Source of the DNA: Geosporobacter sp040797825
GTDB taxonomy: Bacteria > Bacillota > Clostridia > Peptostreptococcales > Thermotaleaceae
Assembly (NCBI GenBank): GCA_040797825.1
Contig: JBFNEZ010000005.1
Location: forward strand, 1 to 59,977
Reading direction: 5' to 3'
DNA length: 59,977 bases
This document shows, piece after piece, positions 1 to 8,999 of the stretch. Within the stretch, counting starts at the first letter, position 1, and every line of letters begins with the position of its first letter. The notes under the pieces are model-generated. The model was not told where the DNA came from. It searched no databases and worked only from the letters and a program-made list of their open reading frames with translations. The translations under genes and the position numbers were made by a program.

Positions 1-463
1 TCTTTATATCTTATGTTATCCATTTTGTGGATTTATTACACAGTCTGCCGTCCCCGTTTGCCTTTATTTGATGCTTAACCTGCTTAAACACTTTTTAAGT
101 GGTTTTGGACGATTCTTTTGACATAATATGAATAGTTAAAGACTGTAGAGATCTTTCCTTTATTTTTATGGTTAAATAGCAATCTGGTGTTGAAAGCATT
201 CTCGATGTTGAAATAGATGTGTAATCTTAAAAAAGATGCATATATTTTTCCTGACTTTACATGATCAGAGCATCAGGAAGATTCTCTAAGGATACGCCAA
301 ATCTCAAAGTAATGGAATACAATATATCTCCAGGCTACACCCTATAGGTATGGAAACTTCTTTCAGAAAGGAGGATCCGAACCTATGTACCGATGGTTAC
401 CAGCGGGGGTAGTACAAAGAATATGGGGTGACAGTAACCCCGTTCCCATATCCCGCATTCAAA
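1..463. other. gene-less left edge
   Basis: No convincing gene was found here. The stretch holds one copy of an 18-nt repeat (38-55), a short palindrome CACTTTTTAAGTG near 90, and a hairpin around 421-452 (GGGGT/ACCCC inside an ATATGGG/CCCATAT pair) just beyond the stop of the minus-strand amidase. Bases 240-430 contain short open stretches with stops and some potential pairing, but they match no riboswitch consensus I can recall. They may be decayed coding DNA. Confidence 0.4.
38..55. repeat. 18-nt GTCCCC-type repeat, copy 1
   Basis: The sequence ACACAGTCTGCCGTCCCC occurs here and again at 18380-18397, both times in non-coding DNA. Its reverse complement begins GGGGACGGCAGACT. That resembles the GGGACGGTTCTC ends of the RAYT element near 36.2 kb and the GGGACAGACT core of the palindrome at 28.8 kb. 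Membership of one REP-like family is an inference. Confidence 0.6.
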
Positions 464-1435
464 TTATGCAGGGAATACAATGCTTCCAAGAAAGATTGGT
501 TGCGTACTATGCATATAATGATCCCAAAGACTTGCCCTTATGATTTGATTATTCTCATAGGTTTTAAAGAAATATTCACATGTATTGGTGTTCATAAAAG
601 CAATATATTTGGTATAATCATCGGTTCCTTTATCCGTTAATACAATACCCTTAGGAATAAAAACACTATTCATAATATGAAAGCATGTCATAAGTGCTTC
701 GGAACGGTTTTGCGGAACTGGTACATGTGTTTTTAAGAATGCAGTGCGAACGAAGCGCTCAGGAGAGGTGAAGCCTCCTGGGAGAGGTATGGTTCCTGCA
801 CCCTGACTAAAAGGAGTTAATGATACATTTCCCCAATAAACTTCCTCTCGTTGATGCGTTGATACATTCATATAATTTCTTAGATTGGTCATATGCCAGT
901 TAAAATCAGGACTATTGGCCATGACACCTATGGGATTATCAATTATCTCAAGACCGGACCTAGTTTGTTCAATAACAGCACATTTGCCACTTTTATCGGC
1001 AGCAATCCAATGTAAAGGAGCAGCTGTTTGAGTGACTGGATCTTGTATACCCACGATACTGATGTTTTCTACCAGAGCCTTTAGATCATCTACAGAACCA
1101 CAACGTCCTAAAATATAATGTAGAAAATCTAGGGAAGCAATCTGCTCTTTATCCTTTATGGGTAAATCATAATAGGCATAGCCTGCAAAGTATAAGGCTG
1201 CAGCAGCAAATCCTTTTTCATTTACACCATCGAAAAAACCTAACATATCATCGGTTTGTTGACCGATAGAGATAAAGCTATAATTGTCAATGTATTTTTT
1301 CTTTGTTGCAAGGCTATACCACTGGTAATTTTGGGGTATTATATAAATACCAGGGTCAATGGGATAGGAAAAATCCATGGTTCTTCCAAAAAAGTTTTCC
1401 TTTTGCATAGATTGTAATACAATAGCAGTACACAT
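464..1435 (-). CDS. choloylglycine hydrolase-family (Ntn) amidase
   Basis: This 323-residue protein belongs to the linear amide C-N hydrolase family, which includes bile-salt hydrolases and penicillin V acylases. It begins Met-Cys-Thr, so removal of Met1 exposes the nucleophile Cys2. Arg18 and Asp21 (GRTMD) fall at exactly the family positions. An Asn in ANSPDFNWHMTN and an Arg in RFVRTAF match the later catalytic Asn and Arg. The length is normal and there is no signal peptide, so it is probably cytoplasmic. The substrate (bile salt, acyl-homoserine lactone, penicillin V or a peptide amide) cannot be told from sequence. It is monocistronic and divergent from methionine gamma-lyase. Confidence 0.88.
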   Translation of the reverse strand: MCTAIVLQSMQKENFFGRTMDFSYPIDPGIYIIPQNYQWYSLATKKKYIDNYSFISIGQQTDDMLGFFDGVNEKGFAAAALYFAGYAYYDLPIKDKEQIASLDFLHYILGRCGSVDDLKALVENISIVGIQDPVTQTAAPLHWIAADKSGKCAVIEQTRSGLEIIDNPIGVMANSPDFNWHMTNLRNYMNVSTHQREEVYWGNVSLTPFSQGAGTIPLPGGFTSPERFVRTAFLKTHVPVPQNRSEALMTCFHIMNSVFIPKGIVLTDKGTDDYTKYIAFMNTNTCEYFFKTYENNQIIRASLWDHYMHSTQPIFLGSIVFPA

Positions 1436-1619
1436 ACCCTAAAACCTCCAATAATATAAATGTGGTAATTATAATGTATGCTTTGAAAGTAAACAAGGTG
1501 AACTCTTATTTATAATACTAATGCTAATTTGAATGGTCTTTAAGAGACAAAATAGATAAAGCAAGTGTATTCAGTCGTTATGCTAACCCTATTACATTAG
1601 ATTTGTTATTTAGGATCAA

Positions 1620-1638
1620 TATATTCAATATGAATATA
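1620..1638. promoter_or_regulatory. palindromic operator-like site upstream of methionine gamma-lyase
   Basis: TATATTCA-ATA-TGAATATA is a perfect 8-bp inverted repeat about 95 bases before the start of the lyase gene, in the divergent intergenic region. It is a candidate repressor site. Its half-site resembles the arms of the PTS operator at 30044-30084, which may be chance in AT-rich DNA. Confidence 0.35.
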
Positions 1639-1731
1639 CCTCCTTTATAAAATGAAAAAATGTGCTGAAAAAATCATTTAAATACAAAATTACTATTAGG
1701 ATCAAACATTATAAAAATTGGGGGATTGAGG

Positions 1732-2928
1732 ATGAAAAAAGAAAGCTTAAGTAAAATGGGTTTTTCCACAAGAGCGGTCCATGCTGGATATCAAAAAAAT
1801 GAATTTGGTGCATTGACGACGCCAATATATCAAACCTCTACATTTGTATTTGAGTCAGCAGAGCAGGGGGGAAGGAGGTTTGCATTAGAAGAAGGGGGCT
1901 ATATTTATTCCAGATTGGGAAATCCAACCAATACACAGGTTGAAGATAAACTTGCCAGTTTGGAAAATGCTGAAGCCGCTGTATCAGTAGCTTCAGGAAT
2001 AGGAGCCATCACCTCTGTTTTATGGACTGCTGTAAAGGCAGGAGACCACATTGTAGCAGCTAAAACCCTATATGGATGTACCTTTGCATTTTTAAGTCAT
2101 GGATTAACAAGATTTGGCGTTGAAGTCACATTTGTAGATACAACAGATCCTGAAAATGTTAGAAAGGCAATGAGAGGAAACACAAAGGTTGTATACCTTG
2201 AAAGCCCTGCAAACCCCAATATGGTTATGTCAGATATAGAAGTGATTTCAAGAATTGCTCATGAAGTAGAAGGGTGTATTGTTGTAGTAGATAATACCTA
2301 CTGTACTCCCTATCTTCAAAGACCTCTTGACTTGGGTGCAGATGTGGTAGTTCACTCAGCTACGAAATATTTAAACGGACACGGAGATGTAATAGCCGGA
2401 TTTGCAGTAGGAAAGCAGGCGTTTATTGATCAAGTAAGACTGGTAGGCATAAAGGACATGACAGGTGCATCCCTCAGTCCTTTTGATGCATACCTAATAA
2501 ACAGAGGAATGAAGACCTTAGATCTTAGAATGGAAAGGCATTGTGGAAATGCGCAAAGGATTGCTGAATTCTTAGAAGCACACCCTGCAGTAAAAAGCAT
2601 TGCATATCCAGGATTAAAAAGCTTTCCCCAATATGAACTGGCTAAAAAACAGATGAAATTGCCAGGAGCCATGATTGCCTTTGAAGTGAAGGGTGGTCTA
2701 GAAGCTGGCAAAAAGCTGATGAATACAGTTGAATTGTGTACTTTAGCAGTTAGCTTAGGAGACACTGAAACCCTAATTCAACATCCTGCTTCTATGACCC
2801 ATTCACCCTATACACTAGAGGAAAGGGCTGAATGTAATATCTCAGAAGGATTAGTCAGAATATCCGTAGGTCTGGAAAATCCAGAAGACATTATAGGGGA
2901 CTTAAAAAAGGCATTGGATCAATTATAG
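1732..2928 (+). CDS. megL: methionine gamma-lyase
   Basis: A PLP-dependent Cys/Met-metabolism enzyme of about 398 residues. It is predicted to split L-methionine into methanethiol, ammonia and 2-oxobutyrate. The PLP lysine lies in SATKYLNGHGD. The phosphate- and cofactor-binding segments (YSRLGNPT, SGIGAI, VVVDNTYCTP) are intact, as is the YGCTFAF motif with the active-site Cys typical of gamma-lyases rather than cystathionine enzymes. I chose ATG 1732 because GGGGGA lies 6 bases upstream; a TTG two codons earlier overlaps that site. No sulfur-pathway neighbour is present. Cystathionine gamma-lyase or homocysteine desulfhydrase activity is the main alternative. Confidence 0.88.
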   Translation: MKKESLSKMGFSTRAVHAGYQKNEFGALTTPIYQTSTFVFESAEQGGRRFALEEGGYIYSRLGNPTNTQVEDKLASLENAEAAVSVASGIGAITSVLWTAVKAGDHIVAAKTLYGCTFAFLSHGLTRFGVEVTFVDTTDPENVRKAMRGNTKVVYLESPANPNMVMSDIEVISRIAHEVEGCIVVVDNTYCTPYLQRPLDLGADVVVHSATKYLNGHGDVIAGFAVGKQAFIDQVRLVGIKDMTGASLSPFDAYLINRGMKTLDLRMERHCGNAQRIAEFLEAHPAVKSIAYPGLKSFPQYELAKKQMKLPGAMIAFEVKGGLEAGKKLMNTVELCTLAVSLGDTETLIQHPASMTHSPYTLEERAECNISEGLVRISVGLENPEDIIGDLKKALDQL

Positions 2929-3245
2929 TATAAACTTAAGTATTTTAGATGAATTGCCTGAATTTGTATCAACAAGAGCACTATTGTTATTTTATATTGG
3001 GGCACAGAGATATTAATAAAAACTACTTATGTGCAATGTGTTAGGTTGGAGAAAAATAGATTATAGCCAATGCTATGTAAGGGTTTATATAAAAATTGAA
3101 GCGTAATCCATCTTCCCCTAGACCCTATAGGTTTAGGGGATTATTTTGGAAATTGTTGCAGCAACAGTTATTATCCCAATTAAAGTAAAAGTAATGAAAA
3201 AAATGTTTGGAAAATCAAACAACAAGGATGAAGAGGGAAAAACAT
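2929..3245. other. intergenic region with one terminator
   Basis: Apart from the terminator at 3115-3144, nothing gene-like is well supported. An open stretch from about 3149 runs into the ABC ATPase start (it reads EIVAATVIIPIK), but it has no start codon or ribosome-binding site of its own. Confidence 0.4.
3115..3144 (+). terminator. rho-independent terminator after megL
   Basis: CCCCTAGACC and GGTTTAGGGG form a 10-bp stem (one G-T pair) around a CTATA loop, followed by ATTATTTT. It ends the methionine gamma-lyase transcript and insulates the ABC operon. Confidence 0.7.
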
Positions 3246-4112
3246 ATGTCAAAGAATATGATAGAGGTTAAAGGCTTATACCACTCTTATACTAATAATG
3301 ACGAATATGCAGTTAAAGACATTAATTTTGAAATTTCTAAAGGAGAAATCTTTGGATTTCTAGGACCTAGTGGTGCTGGGAAAAGCACTGTCCAAAATAT
3401 TATGATTGGGTTGCTTAGTCTTCAAACTGGCGACGTTTTATATGAAGGGCACTCAATTAAAAATGTTAAAGCTGATTTTTATAATCAAATAGGAGTTTCA
3501 TTTGAACATCCAAATCTTTATAGCAAGCTAACAGCACTAGAAAATTTGATTTATCATGGGAATCTCTTCGATGTTCCTACAGAAGACCCTATGAAATTGC
3601 TCGCTATGGTTGATTTGCGAGAATCTGCAGATAAGAAAGCTTCTAATTTTTCAAAAGGGATGAAACAAAGACTTGTATTTGCCAGAGCTCTGATTAATAA
3701 CCCTAAAATTCTTTTTTTAGACGAGCCTACATCTGGTCTTGATCCAACAACTGCAAATAAAATTAAAGAGGTTATCTATCAGAAGAAAAAGGAAGGGTGT
3801 ACTATTTTTCTAACAACACACAATATGGCTGCCGCAGAGGAATTGTGTGATCGAGTTGCTTTCTTGTATAACGGTGGCATCGTTGCAATGGACGCACCAA
3901 GAAATTTGAAAATTCAATACGGACAAAAAGCCCTTAAGGTTGAATATCTAGAAAGACACCAACTGAAATCAAAAGTATTTTTCTTAGATAATAGGGATGA
4001 ACTTGATGCATTTAATAGAATTGTCAATAGCAAGAATTTTGAAACAATACACTCTCAGGAAGCAACATTAGAGCAAATCTTCATTAAACTTACAGGAAGG
4101 GGGCTCGAATGA
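3246..4112 (+). CDS. ABC-2 exporter ATP-binding protein
   Basis: This cytoplasmic ATPase of about 288 residues powers the two membrane proteins that follow. It has Walker A GPSGAGKST, the signature NFSKGMKQ, Walker B ILFLDEPTSGLDP and the switch His in LTTHNM. The C-terminal extension (about residues 215-288) is typical of drug and bacteriocin exporters. I chose ATG 3246 because GAGGG lies about 9 bases upstream; a TTG 13 codons earlier has no such site. Its stop overlaps the next start. The cargo is unknown; a small-molecule efflux role is an inference. Confidence 0.88.
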   Translation: MSKNMIEVKGLYHSYTNNDEYAVKDINFEISKGEIFGFLGPSGAGKSTVQNIMIGLLSLQTGDVLYEGHSIKNVKADFYNQIGVSFEHPNLYSKLTALENLIYHGNLFDVPTEDPMKLLAMVDLRESADKKASNFSKGMKQRLVFARALINNPKILFLDEPTSGLDPTTANKIKEVIYQKKKEGCTIFLTTHNMAAAEELCDRVAFLYNGGIVAMDAPRNLKIQYGQKALKVEYLERHQLKSKVFFLDNRDELDAFNRIVNSKNFETIHSQEATLEQIFIKLTGRGLE

Positions 4113-5149
4113 TGTCAAAAAAACTATTAACACTAATTAAGCAAAATTTGGTCCTGAGCTTACGCAATTCTCTAATATGGGTGATTTTATTATCGATGGT
4201 TATGATTATATTTGTAGTAAAGTTTGCAGTTCCAGAGGAAATTTCTCCAAATCTGGAACAATACTATTTAGATAATAGTCAAGGAAAAGCTATTGAATCA
4301 GCGTTGATTCAACTGGGTATAGATGAACTGAGGTTCGTGACCAATTATGAAAGCTTGGAGAATTTAGTTCTGGATAATAAATCAGCCATTGGTATTATTT
4401 TCAACGGAAGTCTTGATAATCCACAAATAGAGCTGATACAGTCAACAGCAATAAACAAGGAACTGTTGAAAATGATTCAAACCAAATTAAGTAAACTAAT
4501 CAGTACACTGAATGGTACTTGGAATAGTGGTGTAGATATTGAGTTTATACGCCCTCAAACCAAACCAATTCCTCGAAATTTATCTCTAGTTCCTGTTTTA
4601 CTGGTGTTTGAAGTGTTAATTCTGGGTTTCCTTATGATAGCTGTTTTTATATTCCAAGAAAAAGGAGATAAGGTTATTCGAGCTTATAGAATATCACCAG
4701 GCGGAACACATCTCTACATTCTATCAAAAATAATTGCATTTTTGATTATTGGGTTGATTTATGCATTTGGTATTGTAGCTTTCACTTATGGGTTTGGCTT
4801 TAATTTGATTCATTTTACTATATTAACCATTATAGGCTTCATACTTTATACACTTATTGGTTTAATCACAGCACTATTCTTCGAAGATATCTCTGGATGG
4901 TTTACCGTTGGTATCGTTTTACTAACAATCAACATGGCTCCAGGAATGTCACATCAAATGCCAAGCTTTGCACCTGCTTTTATGCGCTATATACCATCGT
5001 ATCATGTTATTTTTGGTTATGATCATATTTTGTTTTTCAACGGAAAGAGTTTGGCTGCAACCTTTGGATTGCTTACCCTACTCACCATAGCAGCCTATAT
5101 TATTTGCTATATACTGGTAGATAAAAAGCTAATGAAGGAGGCCATATAA
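4109..5149 (+). CDS. ABC-2 type transporter permease 1
   Basis: A 346-residue membrane protein with one N-terminal transmembrane helix (about residues 20-40), an extracytoplasmic domain of about 120 residues, and five or six helices from residue 150 on. This is the ABC-2 permease layout. It overlaps the ATPase stop (ATGA) and ends in an overlap with the next gene, so the three genes are translationally coupled. With its sister it probably forms a heterodimeric exporter. The arrangement resembles the fluoroquinolone-type ABC exporters, but the substrate is not visible. Confidence 0.82.
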   Translation: MMSKKLLTLIKQNLVLSLRNSLIWVILLSMVMIIFVVKFAVPEEISPNLEQYYLDNSQGKAIESALIQLGIDELRFVTNYESLENLVLDNKSAIGIIFNGSLDNPQIELIQSTAINKELLKMIQTKLSKLISTLNGTWNSGVDIEFIRPQTKPIPRNLSLVPVLLVFEVLILGFLMIAVFIFQEKGDKVIRAYRISPGGTHLYILSKIIAFLIIGLIYAFGIVAFTYGFGFNLIHFTILTIIGFILYTLIGLITALFFEDISGWFTVGIVLLTINMAPGMSHQMPSFAPAFMRYIPSYHVIFGYDHILFFNGKSLAATFGLLTLLTIAAYIICYILVDKKLMKEAI

Positions 5150-6147
5150 TGAAAAGAATTATTAGCATTATTAAAAAAGATTATGCATTAGCCTTAAGAG
5201 ATAGCATTGTCTTATACATTATCATTGGCCCTTTACTACTTGCCCTGGCTGTAAGATTATTTATTCCTACCGTTGAAAATCCAACTCTCAATTTTATCGT
5301 TGAGGATTCTATTCCTTTGAAGTATATTTCTCAGTTAGAGGCTTATGGTACAGTAGAAGTGATTCAAAGTAAGGAAGGTGTCATTAATCGAGTGAATAAA
5401 ACGGATGCTGTTCCTGGGATCATTTTAGAAGATAATCAACCCAAAATTATTTTTGAAGGCAACGAACCACAAGGTGTTATTGATAATTACATTACTATCT
5501 TTGAAAAGGTTCTTAATCAAAATACGGAATATGCTCTATCACTAAAAACCATAAGTGATAGAACACCAATGTTTTATGGTTTAACGACAATAATTATTAT
5601 TATGACTGCTTTGTTTCTAGGCGGAACCGTTGCAGGATTTAACATAGTAACTGAAAAGGATACTAAAGTGATTAAATCCATGGCGGTAACACCACTAAAG
5701 ATGAGTACCTATATGTTTTCAAGAGGACTTGTAGCAATCATTACAAGCATAATAATAGGAATTTTAAGTGCTATGATTCTATCCGGAACATCCATCAATT
5801 ATGTCAAGCTTGTCTTAACGCTTATTTCATCAAGTCCACTAGTTGTAATAATTGCATTGCTAATCGGAAGAATGGCAGATAACCAAATTAACTCAATTGC
5901 AGCTATTAAGGTGATAATGCCTGTTTATCTAACACTGCCCCTTGCTTCGCTATTTATACCAAAGGCATTTCAAGTGCTATTGTACCCATTACCGAATTAT
6001 TGGACATTTTATTCACTACAACACATATTTCTATCGGAAGGTGCATCAACTAAATTCTATATTGCATTAGCAACATTGTTTGTATTAGGAAGTGTGTATT
6101 TGCTTATATTATCTAAAATGTTCCGTAAGCATTTTGGATTGAGATAA
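5149..6147 (+). CDS. ABC-2 type transporter permease 2
   Basis: A 332-residue permease with the same plan as the preceding one: helix at residues 20-40, a soluble loop to about residue 135, then five to six helices ending near the C-terminus. Its ATG shares a base with the TAA of the previous gene, a tight coupling that argues for equal amounts of both half-transporters. No clear terminator follows; degraded DNA and short repeats do. Confidence 0.82.
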   Translation: MKRIISIIKKDYALALRDSIVLYIIIGPLLLALAVRLFIPTVENPTLNFIVEDSIPLKYISQLEAYGTVEVIQSKEGVINRVNKTDAVPGIILEDNQPKIIFEGNEPQGVIDNYITIFEKVLNQNTEYALSLKTISDRTPMFYGLTTIIIIMTALFLGGTVAGFNIVTEKDTKVIKSMAVTPLKMSTYMFSRGLVAIITSIIIGILSAMILSGTSINYVKLVLTLISSSPLVVIIALLIGRMADNQINSIAAIKVIMPVYLTLPLASLFIPKAFQVLLYPLPNYWTFYSLQHIFLSEGASTKFYIALATLFVLGSVYLLILSKMFRKHFGLR

Positions 6148-6205
6148 AAAGGGTTAGGTAGACTTAGTAGGATGTATGATAAATAAACACAAACTGTATA
6201 AATTT

Positions 6206-6222
6206 TAGTGCCAGGCACTAAG
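6206..6222. repeat. GTGCCAGGCAC palindrome
   Basis: TTAGTGCC-A-GGCACTAA is a perfect 8-bp inverted repeat. A weaker relative (TTTAGTACCTAGCACTGA) lies at about 6252-6269. From memory, this kind of short palindrome is dispersed in clostridial genomes and often associated with RAYT transposases; that link is background knowledge, not shown here. Confidence 0.5.
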
Positions 6223-6293
6223 ATTATATACAGACTAAGGACAGAATAACTTTAGTACCTAGCACTGATTGCTAAAACGCCAGAGCTATGATT

Positions 6294-6479
6294 TTATTGT
6301 TGGACCTGCTGATGAACATTTAGACCCATATCAGTATTTGCAGAGCCTTGAGATGCAGCTGCACTACCTTGACTAAGCTTGCCAGATGAGTTGCCGCCAC
6401 CGTACCCGATAGAAACTGAAATAACTGGAATAAGGGTCTTATCTTCTGCCGATATAGGCTTTCCGAGGGGGCCTTCCTG
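6294..6479 (-). pseudogene. C-terminal remnant of a GerW/YtfJ-like spore protein
   Basis: The minus strand reads about 61 codons, including GKPISAEDKTLIPVISVSIG and a Gly/Ser/Gln-rich tail ending NVHQQVQQ before TAA. The segment resembles the GerW (YtfJ) spore-protein motif in which a conserved Gly-Pro-Ile is followed by TTIIPVSKVSFG. Immediately upstream in frame are two stops (TAA, TAG), with no start codon or ribosome-binding site, so only a 3' fragment remains. The family call rests on motif memory. Confidence 0.45.
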
Positions 6480-6766
6480 TTAGTTCTATCCCAAGGATTA
6501 TGAAGGCTTTATTTGTTCAAAACTATAGAATGTTAAAGAAACACCAGAAATTACAAAATAATACCAAGGATATTGGTTTGAAAAGATAGAAGGATAGATA
6601 GGAATTTTAAAAAAATTGTCGAAAAAGATAGAAATAGGTCAATGGAGGAATGAATCATAAAATTGAAGGGACAGCTGTAGTTATAGTCCAGACTGGGATA
6701 GTAAGGGGATTATATTTGATAGGGGCACAAATAACATAAAACAAGAGAGTAGGGAGGAGAAGAATA

Positions 6767-8806
6767 ATGGGTTATTTTAAGAAAAAAAATAAAAAAACCT
6801 CAATTAAGAGAAGCTTGATTGTCTTACCCCTGATGATACTGCTAGTTGCTGTGGCGGGAATAGGGGTTGTCTCATCTTATTTGATGAGAGAAAGCCTACT
6901 TGATGAAATGACACAAAATGGGTACTACTTATCGGAAAAGATTATAGAAAATATAGAAGATAATGACAGAGCATTGGAAACGATCAGCAATATGTTGGAT
7001 GATAAGCTTATGGTTGTAGGAAAAATGGTTATCAGAAATGAAGGGGATTTAAGCAATGATTTTTTGAAAAATCTAGTAGAAGCCCATGGCATTGAACAGA
7101 TACACTGGTATAATGCCGATGGAGAGATTATTTATTCAAATATTCCAGAGTATGTAGGTTGGACTGCGACGGAAGGACATGCAGTACATAACTTTATGAT
7201 AGGGAATAATCAGGAGCTATTGGAGGAGATTAGGCAGGATACCGAATCAAAGGAGTATTTTAAGTATGGTTATTTAAAGGGTGCAGATGGAAAATTTGTG
7301 CAGGTAGGGATGATCGCCAATAGAGTGCATGAATTAATGGAAGCCTTTAGTGTTCAAAATCTTCTGGAAGAGCTGGTCGCCAGCGAAAAGATGGCCTATG
7401 CTTTAATTATAGATAAAAATTTGCGTACGGTTGCCCATAACAATAAAGAGGAAATAGGGATCGTGTTTAATAGTATATCCAGTAGAACGGCTGCAATTGA
7501 TGGAATTCCCTATGCCCATGAATGGTATTATCCTCAGCAAGATCTTGTGGTTCTCGATGTCCTATATCCTCTTGTAGTGAGAGGAGAACATATAGGCGCT
7601 CTTTCTATCGGATATTCTATGGACTCCCTTCGGTCGGCCATAAATAAAAATATTTGGTTGATTCTTGTTTCCGGAATTATTGCCTTTGGGATCTTAGGAT
7701 TGATTTTATTCAAAACTACTGATGGTGTCATCAGAATAATAAATCGGTTAAAAGAGCAAATAGGCTTTATGGCCTCAGGCGACTTTTCCAAAGAACTGTC
7801 CCAGACTGTAACAAGCAGGAAGGATGAGTTTGGAGAAATATCTCAAGCAATAACCCTTATGCAGCATTCTATGGGTCTTATTATTAAAAATGTATTGGAT
7901 ACATCTCAACAATTGGCTGCTTCCTCGGAAGAGCTTACTGCAACTAGTCAACAGTCTGCCATGGCAGCTGAAGAGGTAGCAAAAACCATTGAAGAGATAG
8001 CAAAGGGAGCATCCAATCAAGCTGAGGATATCGCCCATGGTGTAGTGTCTATTTCAGAGCTTGGAGATATTGTTACTCAAAACAAGGAATATATTCAGAG
8101 CTTAAACATGTCAGCAGAGCGAGTAAATACTCTTAAAAACCAGGGCATTGAAATATTGAAGGATCTTGTTGCAAAATCAGAAATCAACAGGCATGCATCA
8201 GCACAGGTGCAAGGCGTCATTATCAGTACCAATGAAAGTGCAGGAAGGATTGCCAGTGCCAGTGAGATGATCAAAAGTATAGCAGATCAAACGAATCTGT
8301 TGGCACTAAATGCTGCAATTGAAGCAGCTAGAGCGGGAGATGCAGGAAGAGGATTTGCGGTTGTATCAGCGGAAATAAGAAAATTAGCAGAGCAATCCAA
8401 TGCTTTTACAGAAGAAATAAGTGTTGCCATTAATGGGCTGACCGCTATGACGTCCAATGCTGTGAAGACGATGGATGAATTGGAAAAAATAGTTGTGTCT
8501 CAGACGGAAAGCGTAAATAGAACCAATAATCGATTTGATGGAATTGCAGAAGCTTTAGAAGAAATGAAGAAAATGCTCCATCAGGTGAACCATTCAAGTG
8601 AAGTACTGATCCATAAAAAGGAGAACATTATCAGCGTGATGGAAAATCTATCGGCTATATCCGAAGAGAATGCGGCTGGAACTCAGGAAGCTTCGGCATC
8701 TATCGAAGAGCAAACAGCAGCTATGGAAGAAATAGCCCGCTCAAGTGAAGCACTTTCAAGTATTGCAGAGGAGTTAAATAGGCAGGTAGATCGGTTCAAG
8801 ATATAG
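6767..8806 (+). CDS. methyl-accepting chemotaxis protein
   Basis: A 679-residue membrane chemoreceptor. A transmembrane helix at about residues 16-38 leads into an extracytoplasmic Cache-like sensor (about 40-290), a second helix (about 295-317), HAMP (about 320-370) and a long helical signalling domain. The hairpin tip that binds CheA/CheW (QTNLLALNAAIEAARAG, then GRGFAVVSAEIRKLAEQS) is intact. GGAGGAG lies just upstream of the ATG. No CheA/CheW/CheR is in the window, so it must feed a pathway elsewhere. Its position before the methylamine island suggests sensing of a methylated amine, which is only inference. Confidence 0.93.
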   Translation: MGYFKKKNKKTSIKRSLIVLPLMILLVAVAGIGVVSSYLMRESLLDEMTQNGYYLSEKIIENIEDNDRALETISNMLDDKLMVVGKMVIRNEGDLSNDFLKNLVEAHGIEQIHWYNADGEIIYSNIPEYVGWTATEGHAVHNFMIGNNQELLEEIRQDTESKEYFKYGYLKGADGKFVQVGMIANRVHELMEAFSVQNLLEELVASEKMAYALIIDKNLRTVAHNNKEEIGIVFNSISSRTAAIDGIPYAHEWYYPQQDLVVLDVLYPLVVRGEHIGALSIGYSMDSLRSAINKNIWLILVSGIIAFGILGLILFKTTDGVIRIINRLKEQIGFMASGDFSKELSQTVTSRKDEFGEISQAITLMQHSMGLIIKNVLDTSQQLAASSEELTATSQQSAMAAEEVAKTIEEIAKGASNQAEDIAHGVVSISELGDIVTQNKEYIQSLNMSAERVNTLKNQGIEILKDLVAKSEINRHASAQVQGVIISTNESAGRIASASEMIKSIADQTNLLALNAAIEAARAGDAGRGFAVVSAEIRKLAEQSNAFTEEISVAINGLTAMTSNAVKTMDELEKIVVSQTESVNRTNNRFDGIAEALEEMKKMLHQVNHSSEVLIHKKENIISVMENLSAISEENAAGTQEASASIEEQTAAMEEIARSSEALSSIAEELNRQVDRFKI

Positions 8807-8999
8807 GATTTAGATTTTCTTTGAAACCTAAGTGGCTGCATAGGGTAAAGGTACGATTTTGGTAAACTCCCTCCTAAAAAAGCAATATTTTACAAAAAAA
8901 GTCAATATTATACCTGTAATAAAAATACTATTTAGTATATAAATAGTATAGGGCATATTTTATTCAGAAAATATGGGTTGATAGAGGTAGGGGAGAGCT

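Larger units (their letters stand above)
6148..6766. other. 619-bp intergenic stretch with repeats and a gene remnant
   Basis: This holds a GTGCCAGGCAC palindrome with a degenerate second copy, a minus-strand spore-protein remnant (6294-6479), and an AT-rich leader before the chemoreceptor. It looks like a site of past loss or insertion. Confidence 0.5.

Noticed and set aside
240..430. Possible riboswitch or structured leader at the left edge
   Set aside because: There are short pairing segments, but no known riboswitch core was recognised. The nearest genes are a minus-strand amidase that ends here, so no plus-strand target exists. Translated short stretches look equally like decayed coding DNA.
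428..640. 70-codon plus-strand open frame
   Set aside because: It overlaps the 3' end of the amidase on the other strand, has no ribosome-binding site and no recognisable family.
3149..3269. Open stretch reading EIVAATVIIPIK before the ABC ATPase
   Set aside because: No start codon with a ribosome-binding site. It runs out of frame into the ATPase gene, whose own start at 3246 has a good GAGGG site.
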